This document shows positions 40,051-53,180 of a stretch of 64,000 nucleotides of DNA, one piece after another. Made by a program: the position numbers and the translations under genes. The number at the start of each line of letters is the position of its first letter. Within the stretch, counting starts at the first letter, position 1. Source of the DNA: Dendrobium chrysotoxum (Eukaryota; Streptophyta; Magnoliopsida; Asparagales; Orchidaceae); assembly GCA_019925795.1 (NCBI GenBank), contig CM034305.1, positions 97,733,571 to 97,797,570 of the forward strand, given 5' to 3'. The notes under the pieces were generated by a model. That model saw only the letters and a program-made list of their open reading frames with translations, had not been told where the DNA came from and made no database searches.

Positions 40051-43000
40051 TGTTGACCCCTATATCTAAAACCACGCATAAAAGGACAAAAATGATGAAC
40101 CAAGTAGTGCGCGGGATGGTCCGACACCTTACTTGAAGGATCAAATGATCTTTGAATGCCAAACGGACAGTGGCATTGCGATTAGAACCTCAAATTCTCC
40201 TAGGTCGAGACCCCTCGCAGTAGAATCGGATGAGATCGGTCAAAAGGGACGACCGACACCCGAAATTAAAACGTAACGCTGATCAAATGATGTCCTTTCG
40301 CGAAACGGATTTCTCTATTGCGACCGGAATATCATAAATACTTAAAAACTACATTTTCTATGTTCAGATTGGATCATCCGTGTTGGTGGCACGGATTTCG
40401 AGAAAATTTAGCCTCATTGCCATCCAAATGAGGTCCGATCGCGAAACGGATTTCGCCATTGCGATCGGAATATCGCAAATACTTAAAAATCACATTTTCT
40501 ATGTTTAAATTGGATCTTCCGGCTTAGTGGCACGAATTTCGAGAAAAATTAGCCTCGTCGCTATCCAGATGATATCCGTTCGCAAAACGGACTTCGCCAT
40601 TGCGACCGGAACATCGGCAATACTTTAAGTACACTACCAATTTGTTCAATTAAGTTGGTGCACGCAAATCGAGGTGATCCCCATATAAAAATACAGAAAT
40701 TCGTGCCCAAACGACATCCGATCGCGAAATGGACTGCGTCGTTGCGATCGGAACATCGACAATACCCTAAATCAACTATTAATTTGCCTAATTCTGATAT
40801 TCGACAAATTTGGCACATAAACCGAGGCAGTTGGCACACAAAACGAGACAGTTTTTGACTTTTTTTTAATACAGATTTGTCATTCTGAATTAATGCAGAA
40901 ATGACTATAACTCTAATATAGCCTTTAACTCAATACAAATCTTACAAAGAATCAGATGCCAAATAAAGGAAAAGTCAAACTCAAATTAATGCTATTCAAT
41001 GCTTACCTTGTTTTGTCATTTCCGTTTTCCCGTTACTTCAACTTCGAGCACAGCTGGCATTCACCCCTTTAATGCAACTTCCTGTCGTTAAAATGAAATC
41101 AAAATGAAACTTCCTTTTTTTTTGTACTTCACTGCTTCCTGCAAACAAAAAGAACTCCAGATTTTTCTCCTCTCAGCAGCTGTTCCTCTCTTCCGGCTGT
41201 CCACGAGAAGCCCAGAACTCTGTCCGTCTCCCTTCCTGTTCGAAGACCACCTGCAATCTTTGATCTCCTTATTTCCACAACAGAATCGGCCGCCCCTTCA
41301 TTTACTTACAGATCTAACCGAGCTCCACTTCCCACCTCCGTCTGGACTATTCTCCACTTGTAGCTTTAGCTGTGTGAATCCAAGAACTATATCCCTTATA
41401 CAGCCAACAACAAACCGTCTCTTCCTCATGCCGCACTTCTCCATCTCTTAATCTTTCTAAGAAAGGAGAAGAGGAACTGCTCTTCATTCGGCTATCAAGA
41501 GAGGAGGAAGAATCAATCTTCCCTAAAGTGAGAAGGGGAAAGCACCTTCGCTGCTCGCTGAAGTTGATTAACTCAAGAAGGCCTCTCGACATGTATCTAT
41601 GGAGGCCGACGGGAATCCAAAGATAGGAAACAAATTCGACCTCTGTCATCTCGTTGTTGTTCACAGCTGACTTACTAAGGAAGAAGAAATTTTGGCAGAT
41701 CAACAAGCTCAATAATGGTGAGAGATCTTCTCCGTTATGCAACTAATAAGATGCTTATACATTGAAAGTTTCATGTTATACGGAGAAAGGGTAGTTGGAC
41801 TGTATGCAACATTATTATTTGCATCTCCTCACGTTTCTATTGGGTTTCTTATTATCTTGAATAGACACTTATTTATGATACATATTTTATAGCAAAAAAT
41901 ATTACTGCTATCGAATAAGAAAAAAAAAAAAATATACTGCTATTGAATAAGGAGGTGCACCGAGAGCAACAGGGAATTGCTGCCACTTCGATACTGCAGT
42001 GATAATATTGTGAACCATTGTGAGAAGCTAACGAATGGGTTTTATAATGTATATAGTATTATCTCTGACCATGACATAGAGAGGCCGTCTTTGGTGGATC
42101 TTCAAGCAACATCTGTTTCAGGGATACTGGAATATGAAGTGATTTTATTGGATTGAATTGTGGGTTGTGCGTTACAACACTTGAAAAGAGAGTATTACTC
42201 ATAGCTTTTGAATACAGAGAAATTGAAATGGGCCTATACCCAGTTGGTTAAGTCCAAAAGATTGCTCATCTTGTTGTTGAATATATGGGAGGTGAATTGA
42301 TGATGCTAAGACATTAGATGAACCCAACTTCAGATTGGGGGATTACTGAACGTTGCCATCCTCTAAAGAGTTGTTCCTTGAAGAAATTATATTTCTATTG
42401 CATCTACTATAGGTACTCCTTGAGAGCAGATAAGAAGAAACTACAAGCAGCCTTTTATATTTGGGAAAGAGCTCTTGAATGTGCTTGATGATGTGAGACT
42501 TGATTGTTGATTGTAATATAATTTTGGTTCCTGTAAATTATTCATAACCAGTACTAGTGCAGATTATGAGTTAAGAATATATATATATAAGAGTTCCAAA
42601 AAAAAAAAAGAAATAAAAGAAGCAAAAAAAAAAAGAAAAGAAAAGAAAAAGGGAGAGGGAGAGAGAAAGAGATGATTTTCTTCATGTAGATTTTGCCATC
42701 ATTGCCGTCATATCCGACCTCGAAGGTATAAAAATTCTCAAACTCAGATTTCCGTTCTCGTCGTTCGTGGCGCACCGGAAAACTGCCTATACACGCGTTT
42801 GCTCGCGTGGTGGGATGGGACCCCGGTGCGGTGCCTACAACGAGGCGGGTAATCACTTAAAGCCCCATTTCGGCGTTCGTGGCGTACCGGAAAACTGCCT
42901 ATACTCGCGTTTGCTCGCGTGGTGGGATGGGAACCCGGTACGATGCCTACGGTGAAATGTAGGTTACTTATAAGTACCCTCGAGCGAGGGGAAAGCCAAC

Positions 43001-46000
43001 TGTCTTTTAAACAGGTACCGTCGAAGATCCCATACACGCGTTTGCTCGCGTGGTGGGAACGAAGACCACGGCCGCGGTGTCTAAGGACACCTACCATACA
43101 CGCGTTTGCTCGCGTGGTGGGATGGCCCAGTTTCCCAAAATTTCCCCTAAACGGGGGAGACGCCGGGAGGCTGCCGAAATTTCGGGTGAAATTGAGACAA
43201 TACTTGGACTTGATTGAACTCAAAAGAAGAGCTTGAGCTTAATTTGGAACTCCAATGAACAAAACACAAGGACTTGGACTTGTATTTGGACACAAAATGA
43301 TTGAATCTAATCGAAATAAGCTCCAATGAACATTGAAAGATGACATTAAACTCAAAGGAAACTTGGACATAATCAAATGACTTGGAGCACAAAAGACTTG
43401 AAGCAATTTTGAACTACACATGACTTGAGTTTGTTTGGACCACATGGAATGGGACTTTAACTAATCAAATACTCCATTATATCAATGTAAAATAAAGACC
43501 TAGATCTTTCTAATGAATGTCAATAATCAAACAAAAGACTTGTGAATTCCAGCATAACTTGCTCATAATTGATTCAAAATGATTGTAACAAATACAACCT
43601 ATTCGCAAGTAATGATTAAGTGGGAAGTGCAATAATGTGTCTTCAATGAGATGCATAATCTATTTACAAATGGCAAAGAGCATCTACAAATAATGACTCC
43701 AAACATTCAAGTGTATTCAAATAAACGCTATGCAAGCAGAAGCCACCCATACAAGCAAATGTACAAGGATTTGTGATGCAACGATTCATCCAATACTACG
43801 ACAAAGGACTTCCAACCAACACATAAGCAACGTGGGCCCATAGGGTCCATGTTAGTGGGTCCACATCTTCATGCAAAGAAGATGGATAACACTAACAAAA
43901 GAGACCTCTAATGAGTATCACTCTCAAAAGCGACAAAGAACTTGCACGTTCAACTTGTTTGCAAGTGATAAGAGGATAGTGGAAAGTATGACAACACTCA
44001 TGTTTGTGGAAGGGAGTGTGATGGTTGTAATGAACATGGCAATATATTCATGAATGAGGTTTGAAGACTATATGATGAATGATTTATATGCAAGCAAGGG
44101 ACTGAATGATAACAGATAGTCCATGATAGGTATAACATCTTACAAATGAAAGACTAAAGCAAATTTAAAATGAATAAAGCAGTGTACTGGTTGATGAAGA
44201 ATGTGGACTGTAAGAAGTTGCTATTCACCCACAAACAAAGATCAGATGATCTATGATGAACAAAGATGATTCATACATGAATTGATTACAAGCAAATATA
44301 CAAAGTCCTTAGAAGACGTGTTGTCTACAAATGGGGAATTGTGTAGCCACATAAGAGAACACAATTTGGGTTGCACACAATATTCTTCCTACAAATAACA
44401 ATGCACAGTATACGATGAACGCTATGGCGTCCCTACAATTGACATCTATATCAATCATACACAATCAATGCAGTATGCCCACGAGTAAAGCAAGAGAATT
44501 GTGGAGGATACAACCCTCTTTCTACCAATATTGAAATACGTCGGCCTTATCTACAAGCAATGATGACAAATGTATCGAAATGGAGCTTCTACCTACAAGG
44601 GAGAAGATTGCAACAAATGCATATGCTTATTAGCAAGGATGAGGGATTCATTGCATACTATCCAATGGAAGCCAGATACATTTTCCTCTTACAAGTGAAG
44701 ATGTACAACATGCAACAAATGCAAGTACCTACGGGCGCCTGTAGATGACTCGTTGTGTAAACAAATGTTATCTATGAACAGAATGCCAGGTGACTTCAGC
44801 AAATGTGAATGCCTAAGAACCAAAGCAGGGGATTCGTTGGTGTACTACAATCTACCTGCGTAAATCATGCAAGTAGTGCACGACAGTCTACCTGTACAAA
44901 GCAGCAAACAGTTCAATCCCCGAGCTGCTGCAAAACGCCATCGAATCTGCAACCTGTATACAAGCAGACATAAGGCGTGTACGAGCTTCTAAATAGAACG
45001 TTGTATTCAAATAAATGTCTTCCACACAACCGAGCAGCATCAAATATTATAAAATACCCCCGCACGTGCACTGTAATTTGTATACACATAGGTACACATA
45101 AGGGGATGTATCATAAACCCGCATGGGCCCCGGCGAGCGTGTTATTGGTACACACGTGACGTCTAGGGATGCTGCGCGGGTCAGTAAATTTGAACCCGAT
45201 CCTCCTAAAGCAAGTAAATGGGAGTCGACAAGGTTCATCAAATAACTATAAAATGCCCCCGAACACCTGCATGGGCCCCGGCGAGCGTGTTATTGGTACA
45301 CACGTGACGTCTAGGGATGCTGCGCGGGTCAATAGATGAATTCCAGTTCGAGCCCGATCCTCCTATACGGGTAGATAGGAGTCGACACGGCTCGAACTAT
45401 TAAATAAATATACGGTCGCGAGGTCGACCGAGATATTTGTTTTATACGTTCATATTAGGCCTTCAAAGCCTATAATCAAGAGAATTCACTAACAAAGGGC
45501 ATGAAGCCTACGAAAACCCGATCCTCTGTTAGCAGGTAAACAGAGTTGACAAGGTTCAATCCATAGATATCAATAATCCCAATCACCCCGATGATGGCCG
45601 TGTTGAATGCAAATCTCAACCGGAGGGGTCTACACCAATCATCTCAAATGCCTCCCAAACCCTATCAAAAATCCCAAATTCCCTACAAAATCCAAAATCT
45701 CCAGAAATGTCAAAAATCCCAAAAGCCTATAATATTTGAAATTGAAACTAAACCATCAATCACTCAAAGCATGAAACCCATCCACCCTCCGCAATAGTTT
45801 GTCGAGGTGGACAAATCAAAACTTACTTCAGCTCACATAGAGCTAATGCCTAGTCGAAAATATCACTAGGATCCATTCTCAAATAATCTCCTGCCAGCAA
45901 GGACGTGGTACGAGCCCTCTAACCGGCAGTTTCGCCGCTAAATGGCACTGCAGGATAAACGGTTATGACTCGGGGCCCTCTGAACCAGGTGGTCGCCGCC

Positions 46001-46701
46001 AAATGGCACCATTATATTATGGTTATGGCCAGAGCCCGTATGCTCCCCAATGGCATCAAATCCTTGAGATATGAATCAATAGGATATGATCGATAGGGCA
46101 CAAAGCCCTCTGTTAGCTAAGGTGGATTCAAATTTGTCCCCTTAGATAAACACTCACCCCAGGTCTACAAGGTACCCTTGGACAAAGCAACCCATGGCTG
46201 CCGACAAGGATCCTTCTGTCAGGTTGGGTCGACTACCTCCTCTGACTAAGTAGACCAGGGACCACGATGGCCCGGGACGACGGAACCATGGGATCTTGAT
46301 CGGGTCCATCATCCATTCCCCCACCATCCGCTTTAAGTGCAAGATGGTGAAGTTTCTATTTTAAATATTAAACCCTTCCAGTCCTTTTAACATTCCCAAC
46401 CTATTGCTGCTACTATATGCCAGATCCACGTATCTATACGTATCTGATCGACGACTAGCCTTAATCGAAAGTTCTCTCTCGTTATCGGGAGGGGTAATTA
46501 ACTATAGGGGCTTGCGCCTATATGAAACCAGAACTCAGATCATAAAGTCCTCGCAAAATGAGGGCGAAATCTCTGGGTAGTGTCTTATCTACTATCTCAT
46601 CTGCCTTCCAAAATTTACCCCGGAACTTAGTTTGTTAAAACTCCCCCCTCAGAAAGCACAAAAAGCGGGCGGAGGCCGGGGCCAAATTTTCGGAGCCCAC
46701 A
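40051..46701 (+). repeat. 3' LTR of the Ogre-like element (6651 bp)
   Basis: Same length and layout as 21986-28636. Differences found by eye include 22318/40383, 22332/40397, 22747/40812, 22754/40819 and the two G-box positions. Most are transitions at CpG-type sites, as expected for methylated repeats. Contains its own hairpin module, TATA-like run, four ~141-bp repeats (40270-40785) and stem-loop. Confidence 0.97.
42726..43195 (+). other. LTR hairpin module, 3' LTR copy
   Basis: Same as 24661-25130. Hairpin 1 here keeps the perfect CACGCG/CGCGTG pairing (42792-42809), showing that the wobble in the 5' LTR is a later change. Confidence 0.8.
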
Positions 46702-46706
46702 CGCAT
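46702..46706. repeat. Target-site duplication of the Ogre-like element, right
   Basis: CGCAT, identical to 21981-21985. Confidence 0.95.
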
Positions 46707-47119
46707 ACCAAGAGAATTTGGCCGGCCCTTCTACACAATCCCAGTCTACTTCTGTTTTCGAAGTCAAAGATATTAGATTATATGTTCCTATACTCAATAA
46801 TGAAGGGTATGAGACAATGAGCAGTGGTTCAAGTGATGATGGGGATGAAGAGTTTGATGATATCCTCCACGATCCAGCTATTACGAATCTTGGTGTTCAA
46901 CCAAATACTAATGATATTATTCGTGACTATTATATAAGGACTGGAAATACAGAAGAGGGCATGGCATCTAATAATAGATATGTTGAGATTCCAAAGACTA
47001 CACGTCAGTGGAATGCGGAGGTTGCACTTGATAGTAGTAATATTTTTAGTATTAAGGATGATGAATTTATCATTCCGATTGAATTAGTAGAGCATATGTG
47101 TTTCCGCCAAAAATCTTAA
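46707..47119 (+). pseudogene. MULE transposase middle region, decayed
   Basis: An open frame from the Ogre insertion point to a stop at 47117-47119 gives about 130 residues. It is rich in Asp, Glu and Ser with a linker-like character (SSGSSDDGDEEFDDI) and ends IFSIKDDEFIIPI. It has no catalytic motif. Its position between the N-terminal domain and the zinc-finger and DDE parts fits a MULE transposase linker. It was probably joined to 21465-21901 before the retrotransposon inserted, with an intron or break between. Confidence 0.55.
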
Positions 47120-47179
47120 TTGCAATTTGCCTTGCATGGTTGGTCAATTATCAATAATGTTCAATTTGTCATGGTGGCT

Positions 47180-48032
47180 TCAAATAAATAAAAATTCACA
47201 GTTACTTGTATACAACATGATAATCTGCCAGTAAAATATCCTTGGCGTTTACATGCTAGCCTAAGCAAGCGATTGGGTGGGGTATGAAAGATAGCTATCA
47301 TAAAAGGTTCACATACATGCACGAACCTTATTATTTAAGCATGTCACAGGCAATGTAATTCATAGTTCATTAGCTTCTTTATTATTCCAACTATAAGGAA
47401 ACAAATGGATATTAACCTAGAGAAATAATTGAAAGAGTTGAGGTAAAGTTTAACATTAAAGTTTCATACATGAAAGCATAGGATGCACGTCGGAAGGCTA
47501 TTAATGCAGTGTTTGGTAGTTGGGAAGAGTCTTACCAATCATTGAATTTGTTAATGGAAAGTAGTGTACAAGCTATGCCCAGAACTATGTATAAATTCAA
47601 TCCTCTAGTTCACATAGATTTCAAAGGTTATTTTGGGCATTCGGGCCATCTATCACGAGTTGGAGGTTTTGTCGACCCGTCCTCAGCCTAGATGGGACTT
47701 TCCTATTGGGTAAGTATAGGGGAACATTACTCATAGCTGTTGTGCTTGATGCGAATAACAGCCTTTTCCCATTAGCTTTTGGAATTGTGGAGTCAGAGTG
47801 CAATGATTCTTGGATATGGTTTCTTACCATGATTCATGATTTACTCCCTTCTATTGCTACTAGAAGTAATCTCTATATCATATCTGATCGGCATGCTGGG
47901 TTGGTGCGTGGATGTAGGGACATATTCCTAGGTGCAGCACATCGTCACTGTCTTAGACACGTGAAAACTTTAAGAAAGCTGTTCAACAAATGGGAGTATC
48001 TGTGGAGTTTTTATGCCAGAAGATGTACATAG
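47180..48032 (+). pseudogene. MULE transposase zinc-finger and DDE catalytic region, decayed
   Basis: Fragments in shifting frames keep the family order. About 47195-47330 gives YPWRLHASLSKR...GSHTCTN, the plant MULE zinc-finger pattern. 47484-47690 gives FGSWEESYQSL and PGTM-like text. 47660-48032 gives LDGTFLLGKYRG (first catalytic Asp), LLIAVVLDANNSLFPLAFGIVES, DSWIWFL, ISDRHAGL (second Asp) and AHRHCLRHV. The frame stops at 48030-48032 before the third acidic residue. There are several stops and frameshifts, so it is not functional. Confident as Mutator-like because of the LDG...FPLAF...DSW...SDR...CLRH series. Confidence 0.85.
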
Positions 48033-49180
48033 CTGGTATTATCGATGATACAAAAATTTTCAATCAGAGCATGTTAGATATAATAAGAATAAAGCCTGAA
48101 CTTCATCAATGGTTAGTTAGATATATATATTTTATATCGACCTCGAACTCATATTGCAGGTCTTGACAGTCCTCAACATTGAAGAACTATCTGAACTACC
48201 ATCAGGTAATACCTCATTCATCTAATCTTTATAAAAATCTATAATGTACTTATTAAATCTCGAGGCCAACTATAATATAAAATGGCATGCTCAATGTTAA
48301 GGTGACTGTAATCAATATCTGGAGGGGAATGATCACCATCTCTATGACGTTTCATCTCATGGTATCACATCTATAAGAAATGAGGGCTGACAAGGTTACC
48401 ATTCTCTTGGTGGAACCTAATTTGAAGAGATTTCTAACCGGCAACATTTAAAAAATCTCTTATCCTATAAAGTTTAACCCTAATTAACTCAGAATACATA
48501 TTCCATAAGCAATCATCCTCATCTTCTGACCATTCATGGACACAATACATAAAGATCTCATTCGCATTCGCTTGTTGTTCCAACAGACTGTCACCGGCTC
48601 ATGCTATGCAAGTATGCATTCTTCAGCTTACATCATCAAATCTTTCTTTGTTGGGAATGTCTTTCAGCTTCTCATTACATGGCCAAAACATTCTGAATAA
48701 CTTAAGTATCTCTATAAATATATTTCATGTATCTTCTTTGCACTTTTTAAATAGGAGAGAGTCATGATATTCAACCATCACATGCAGCCCTATAACATAA
48801 TAAAACTTGATAGGTCATCTAATGGGATAGAGTACTATTAGTGAAATGAAATGTCATTGCATAATAAACGAGACGGTTTAAGGATCCTATGCTCTTAATG
48901 ATATTTTTTAGACAAAATAATCCAAACATTTGCACAGGACATAATTGAACAAAAAATAAAGTAATTCTTCATAAAGAAAATATGAGAAATAAAATTAATG
49001 CTATAATTTATACTATTATTTTGAAAAAATCAAATGTTGATAAATATAGTCAATCTGAATATAATACAAATTATTAGAACTTTTTTGTATATACATTATT
49101 TCAAATTTTATGTCAGTATAAGTTTCATACTTGCTATTTCTATAATTTTTTTTAATTCTTCATTCTAAATCCAATGCACC
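48033..49180. other. MULE interior without a recognised gene
   Basis: AT-rich. On the minus strand near 48590-48490 a short frame reads FMYCVHEWSEDEDDCLW, which looks protein-like, but stops and frame changes surround it and I do not recognise it. Otherwise nothing is seen. Confidence 0.4.
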
Positions 49181-49329
49181 ATTTATCCATGTGGTGCAGT
49201 TTTTTTTTAAATATTAAATGTAAGTTGCCCGAATAATGGGCAACTTTTATAAGTCGACAATTTTGACCTAAATTCTTAATGGATAATGGCTACCTAACTC
49301 ATCTCTGCCTAGTTAGCCTAAGTCACCAA

Positions 49330-49422
49330 TTAAAAGGGCGATTATGCCTACTTTTAAATTTTTATAAGCATGCTTATTTAGTTAATTAACTTCCTAATCG
49401 TGCTTAGAGTAAAAATTTGCCC
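49330..49422 (-). repeat. MULE right terminal inverted repeat
   Basis: Reverse complement of this segment aligns to 20217-20325 with short indels. Confidence 0.82.
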
Positions 49423-52400
49423 CTGGGAGAACTCCTATGCATGCTTTTCTCTAGCTTGGTGGGAGGAAACCCTGTGCAGCACTTGTGACAAAGGGGGTGA
49501 GCCTCGTGCAATCTTTTTTTTAACGTGGTAGGAAAAATTGTATTTTCAAACAGGTACCCCTGAAGACCTATGCACCCATTCCTCTGGTGTAATGGGACCG
49601 AAGACCACAGCCGCGATGTCATCAGACACCGACCATGCACGTCTTTTTCTGACGTGGTGGGTAGGCTAAGACTCTTGAATTTTCCCCTAAACGGGAGAGA
49701 CGCCATAAGGCTGCCAAAATTTCTAATGAACAGGGGACTTGACTTGAACAACAGGGAACTGGACACTTGAATCGATGACAGTGAATAGAACTCAACATAT
49801 AAAATAAGACCTATAATTTATAAAATAAAAATGAATCATGCAAGTAAAAATTAAATGAAAAGTGTAATAACATACAATCAACAACACAAGTTTTTCAATC
49901 AATATCAAAAAGGCTATTATATCAACTCAAATGTAAAAATCAACGCCTGAACATGGAACTTGTGCTAAAATATTAACAGATATGACATGTTGACTTATTC
50001 ACAAGAAACAATGCAAACTCTCAATGAATATGGCAATTATATCAATCAATATGCAAACCCTGACAAGTGACAAGTGACTTGCAATACACATGCAATAAGT
50101 CATCTATGAATGGCAATAATAAACATATAATGAACATGATGACTAGCCAACGATTATATGCAAGAAATGCAGCGCACTTAGAAGCAACATTAGAAGAGTT
50201 GCAATGCATATAAAGACTCGTTTATAAGCAGTTATAAAAGAGTAGCAGATGATATAGCAGATTGCTTACAAGAAATAGCCACTATGGGCAATTCATTATA
50301 TATACCACGGCCTGCAAATGCACATAATATCTTTGTAACGGATATGGCGGCCAATATATGAACACTTATAATGTATACAGTGGTCCATCAATGAGTGATG
50401 GCTAGTAGCATGCAACCAACAACAAAACCTCTTGCAAACATACACAGTGTAATATATGATGAATACAAATGCTTGCTGGCAATGATGAGAGATTTATCGT
50501 ATGCACAGTAATATGCCTATAAAGGATAATCAACAATGTGCAATGAATGCTACGACACTCCTATAGTCAACCACCATTCAGTGCCGAGCAAATGCATTAA
50601 TCCCCTGCAAGCAAAGGAGGTTGATATGCAGTGAATGCAAGTGCCTACAAGTTGCTATAGGAAACACATCATACACCCAACAAGCTATCTACAAGCAAGA
50701 TGCAGAGGGAATGTAATAAGTGCAAACATCTATGGGTGGCGCTAAAGATTTGCATGCAGCGTAGCTTGCCTGCAAACAACAGCTGAAGGTTTGTAATACA
50801 CATGACACTCCGCCTATAAGCAATGACAGAAGACTGGAGGCACACATAATGCTAGAAGATGTTGCACGAAGCCCAATTTGTCGGTTGTCAACATTAAGAT
50901 ATAAATGAAGCGCTGATATTCATGCAAGCAATAATAAAGGTTATGTTGCAATCATGATGGATCCTCCATGAACACGAATAAGCGACACGTCATTTACAAG
51001 AAAGTATAAAAGATCGTAGCAAATGCAAATACCCACTAATAATGGTAAAAGATTTGCGGTATGCACAATAATGTAACTACAAATAATGATTAGCAACATA
51101 TAGTGAATGTTACGGCATTCTTGAAGTGAACAACCATTCAGTATCAGGCAAATACATTAATTCCCGCAGGCAAAGGCGGATGACATGTAACAAATGCAAA
51201 CACCTATGAGCAATCGTAGAAGATCCGTCACATACACAACGTGCTATTTGCAAGCAAGCGTTGACGCCTGTGAGGAATGCAAACATCTATGAGCTGCTGC
51301 AAAAGATTCGTTAGTACACGATAGTCTACCTGCATAAAATAGTAAACAACCCATAACATAACGCTACGATTCACCTGTAAGCAAAAGCAGAGAATCAATA
51401 GTAAAATAGCTAGCCACTAAAGCATAACGCCATGCCACCGTATCCGCAATATGCATACGAGTGGACAAAGGCATTATAAATCCCTAATTGGAGCCCTATG
51501 CATTTCTCAACAACAACTCATCTATAAGAAGCAGTAAATAATCATAGTGCAACGCCACACCATCAGATCTGTAACACTCGTATAAACAGACAAAAGGCGT
51601 CTACAAGTTTTTAAATAAGATGATGCACACACTCAAATGATGATCCTTCACATAACTGATTCTTGTCAAGCCTTTTAAAATAACCCATCATGCGTCAAAA
51701 GAGTGCTGACACTTTCATACATGCATACACATAAACATCACCTATGACATTGCATACGTATAACTATTACACAAATATGTTATGCAAAAATACATGTAAA
51801 AGTATATATCCGTATGGGCCCCGGTGAGCATGTTGTCTGTACACATGTCTCAGGATGCTACACGGGTCAAGAAATGAACTCAAGTGTGAGCTCGATCCTT
51901 CTACGTGGATAAATACGAGTTGACATAACTCAAACTGTTAAACAAATATACGGTCTCGGTGTCGACCGGGATATTTATTTTATATGTTCATATTAGGCCT
52001 TCAATGCCTACAATAAGAAAACTCATTTACAAAGGCACAAAGCCTACAATGAACCCAATCCCCTATGGATAAGTAGATAGGGTCGATAAGGTTCAATCAA
52101 TAAATAAAAATTTCTATAAATACCCAGATGATGGCCGCATTGACAGGAAATCTCAATCGGAGGGGATCCCAAATACTTGAAAATGTCTCTCAAATTCCCA
52201 AATGCCCATGAAAATATAAAATACCAAAATTCAAATATTTAAAATTGAAATCAATTATAAATACTTAAAGCAAAAGTACTCATCCACCCTCCGCAATAAT
52301 TTATAGAGGTGGTTTGCCGAGGTAGATAAATCTGAAAATTTCTTCAACTCACAAAGAGTAAATATTTGATTAAGAATATCACTAGGATTCATTTCAATCA

Positions 52401-53180
52401 GTCTCTTGTCAGTAAGGACATTGCACGTGTCCTCTAACATATGATTTTGCTATCAAATGGCACCTCAGGTAAACAATTATGACCGGAACCCTCTGAACCG
52501 GGTGATTTTGCCTCAAAATGACACAACTAAATTACTATCATGGTCAGAGTCCCCATGTTCTCCAATGACTTCAAATCCTTGAGATATGAATCAATAGGAT
52601 ATAATTGATAAGGCATAAATCCCTCTGTTAGCTAAGGTGGATTCAGATTTGTCTCCTTAGACAAATATTCACCCCAGGTCTATGAGATATCATTGGGCGA
52701 AGCAACCCACGCCTAACGACAATAATCATCCTGTTAAGTTGGGTTGACTACCTCCTCTGACTAAGTAGACCAGAGACCATGATAGAGTGGGACCATAGAA
52801 TCATGGGATCTTGATCGAGTCTATCATCACTCCTCCCACCATCCATTTTAAGTGCAAGGTGGTAAATTTTTAATTTTAAATATTAAATTTTTAAAAACTA
52901 AACCCATGTTGCTACTATACACTAGATATCGCATATCTCTATGTATCTGTTTGATGAATAGCCTTAATCAAAAGTTCTCTCTCGCCTATAGGAAACCTGA
53001 ACTCAAATCATAAAGTCCTCGTAAAATGAGGGTGAAATCTCTAGGTAGTGTCTTATTCATAATCCATTATGCCTTCTGAAAAATTGCCTCGGAACTTAAG
53101 CTTTGAAACTCTCTTCGACGACTCGAAAAGAAAGAAAGGGATATGCAGAGAGGCCGGGGCACACATTTTTGGAGCCCACA
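49423..53180 (+). repeat. Right piece of the old giant LTR that hosts the MULE
   Basis: Starts in the first hairpin unit exactly where 20216 left off (ACTCCTATGCATGC corresponds to AACTGCCTATACACGC of the young LTR). It continues through a decayed hairpin module (49432-49730), quasi-repeated AACAAATGCAA tract (49800-51700), one GCATGGGCCCC block (51812), the stem-loop (51940-51980), the GATGATGGCCGC block (52127) and the conserved 3' end, finishing GGAGCCCACA at 53180. No primer site follows, so it is a solo or 3' LTR. Substitutions throughout show it is much older than the nested elements. Confidence 0.87.
49432..49730 (+). other. Decayed LTR hairpin module
   Basis: The best preserved hairpin is 49638-49656: CACGTC, loop of seven, GACGTG, then GTGGG. 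A small stem TGTC-ATCA-GACA (49617-49628) occupies the place of GGTGTC/GACACC. Other hairpin positions (near 49437, 49508 and 49570) keep only partial pairing. CCCCTAAACGGG and a weak CCAAAATTTC end the module. Confidence 0.65.

Larger units (their letters stand above)
21986..46701 (+). mobile_element. Near-complete Ty3-gypsy Tat/Ogre-like LTR retrotransposon (24.7 kb)
   Basis: 24,716 bp with two 6651-bp LTRs (TGTTGACC...GAGCCCACA), a perfect CGCAT duplication, a tRNA-Arg-type primer site, Gag-protease, reverse transcriptase, two RNase H domains with the second just before integrase, and a polypurine tract. The extra (archaeal-type) RNase H, tRNA-Arg primer site and very large size are hallmarks of the Tat lineage, Ogre branch; there is no chromodomain. 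I count by eye about 16 substitutions and two one-base homopolymer indels between the LTRs (about 0.25%), so insertion is recent, of order 0.1 million years at common plant rates. Pol is interrupted twice (near 34608 and at 35046), so autonomy is doubtful unless RNA processing or recoding bridges them. It sits inside the MULE. Confidence 0.96.
46707..49422 (+). mobile_element. MULE DNA transposon, right part
   Basis: Resumes the MULE after the nested retrotransposon and ends with the inverted terminus ...AAAAATTTGCCC at 49422, followed by the 9-bp duplication copy. Holds the rest of the transposase remnant (46707-48032), non-coding or unrecognised sequence (48033-49180) and the right terminal repeat. 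Confidence 0.85.
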
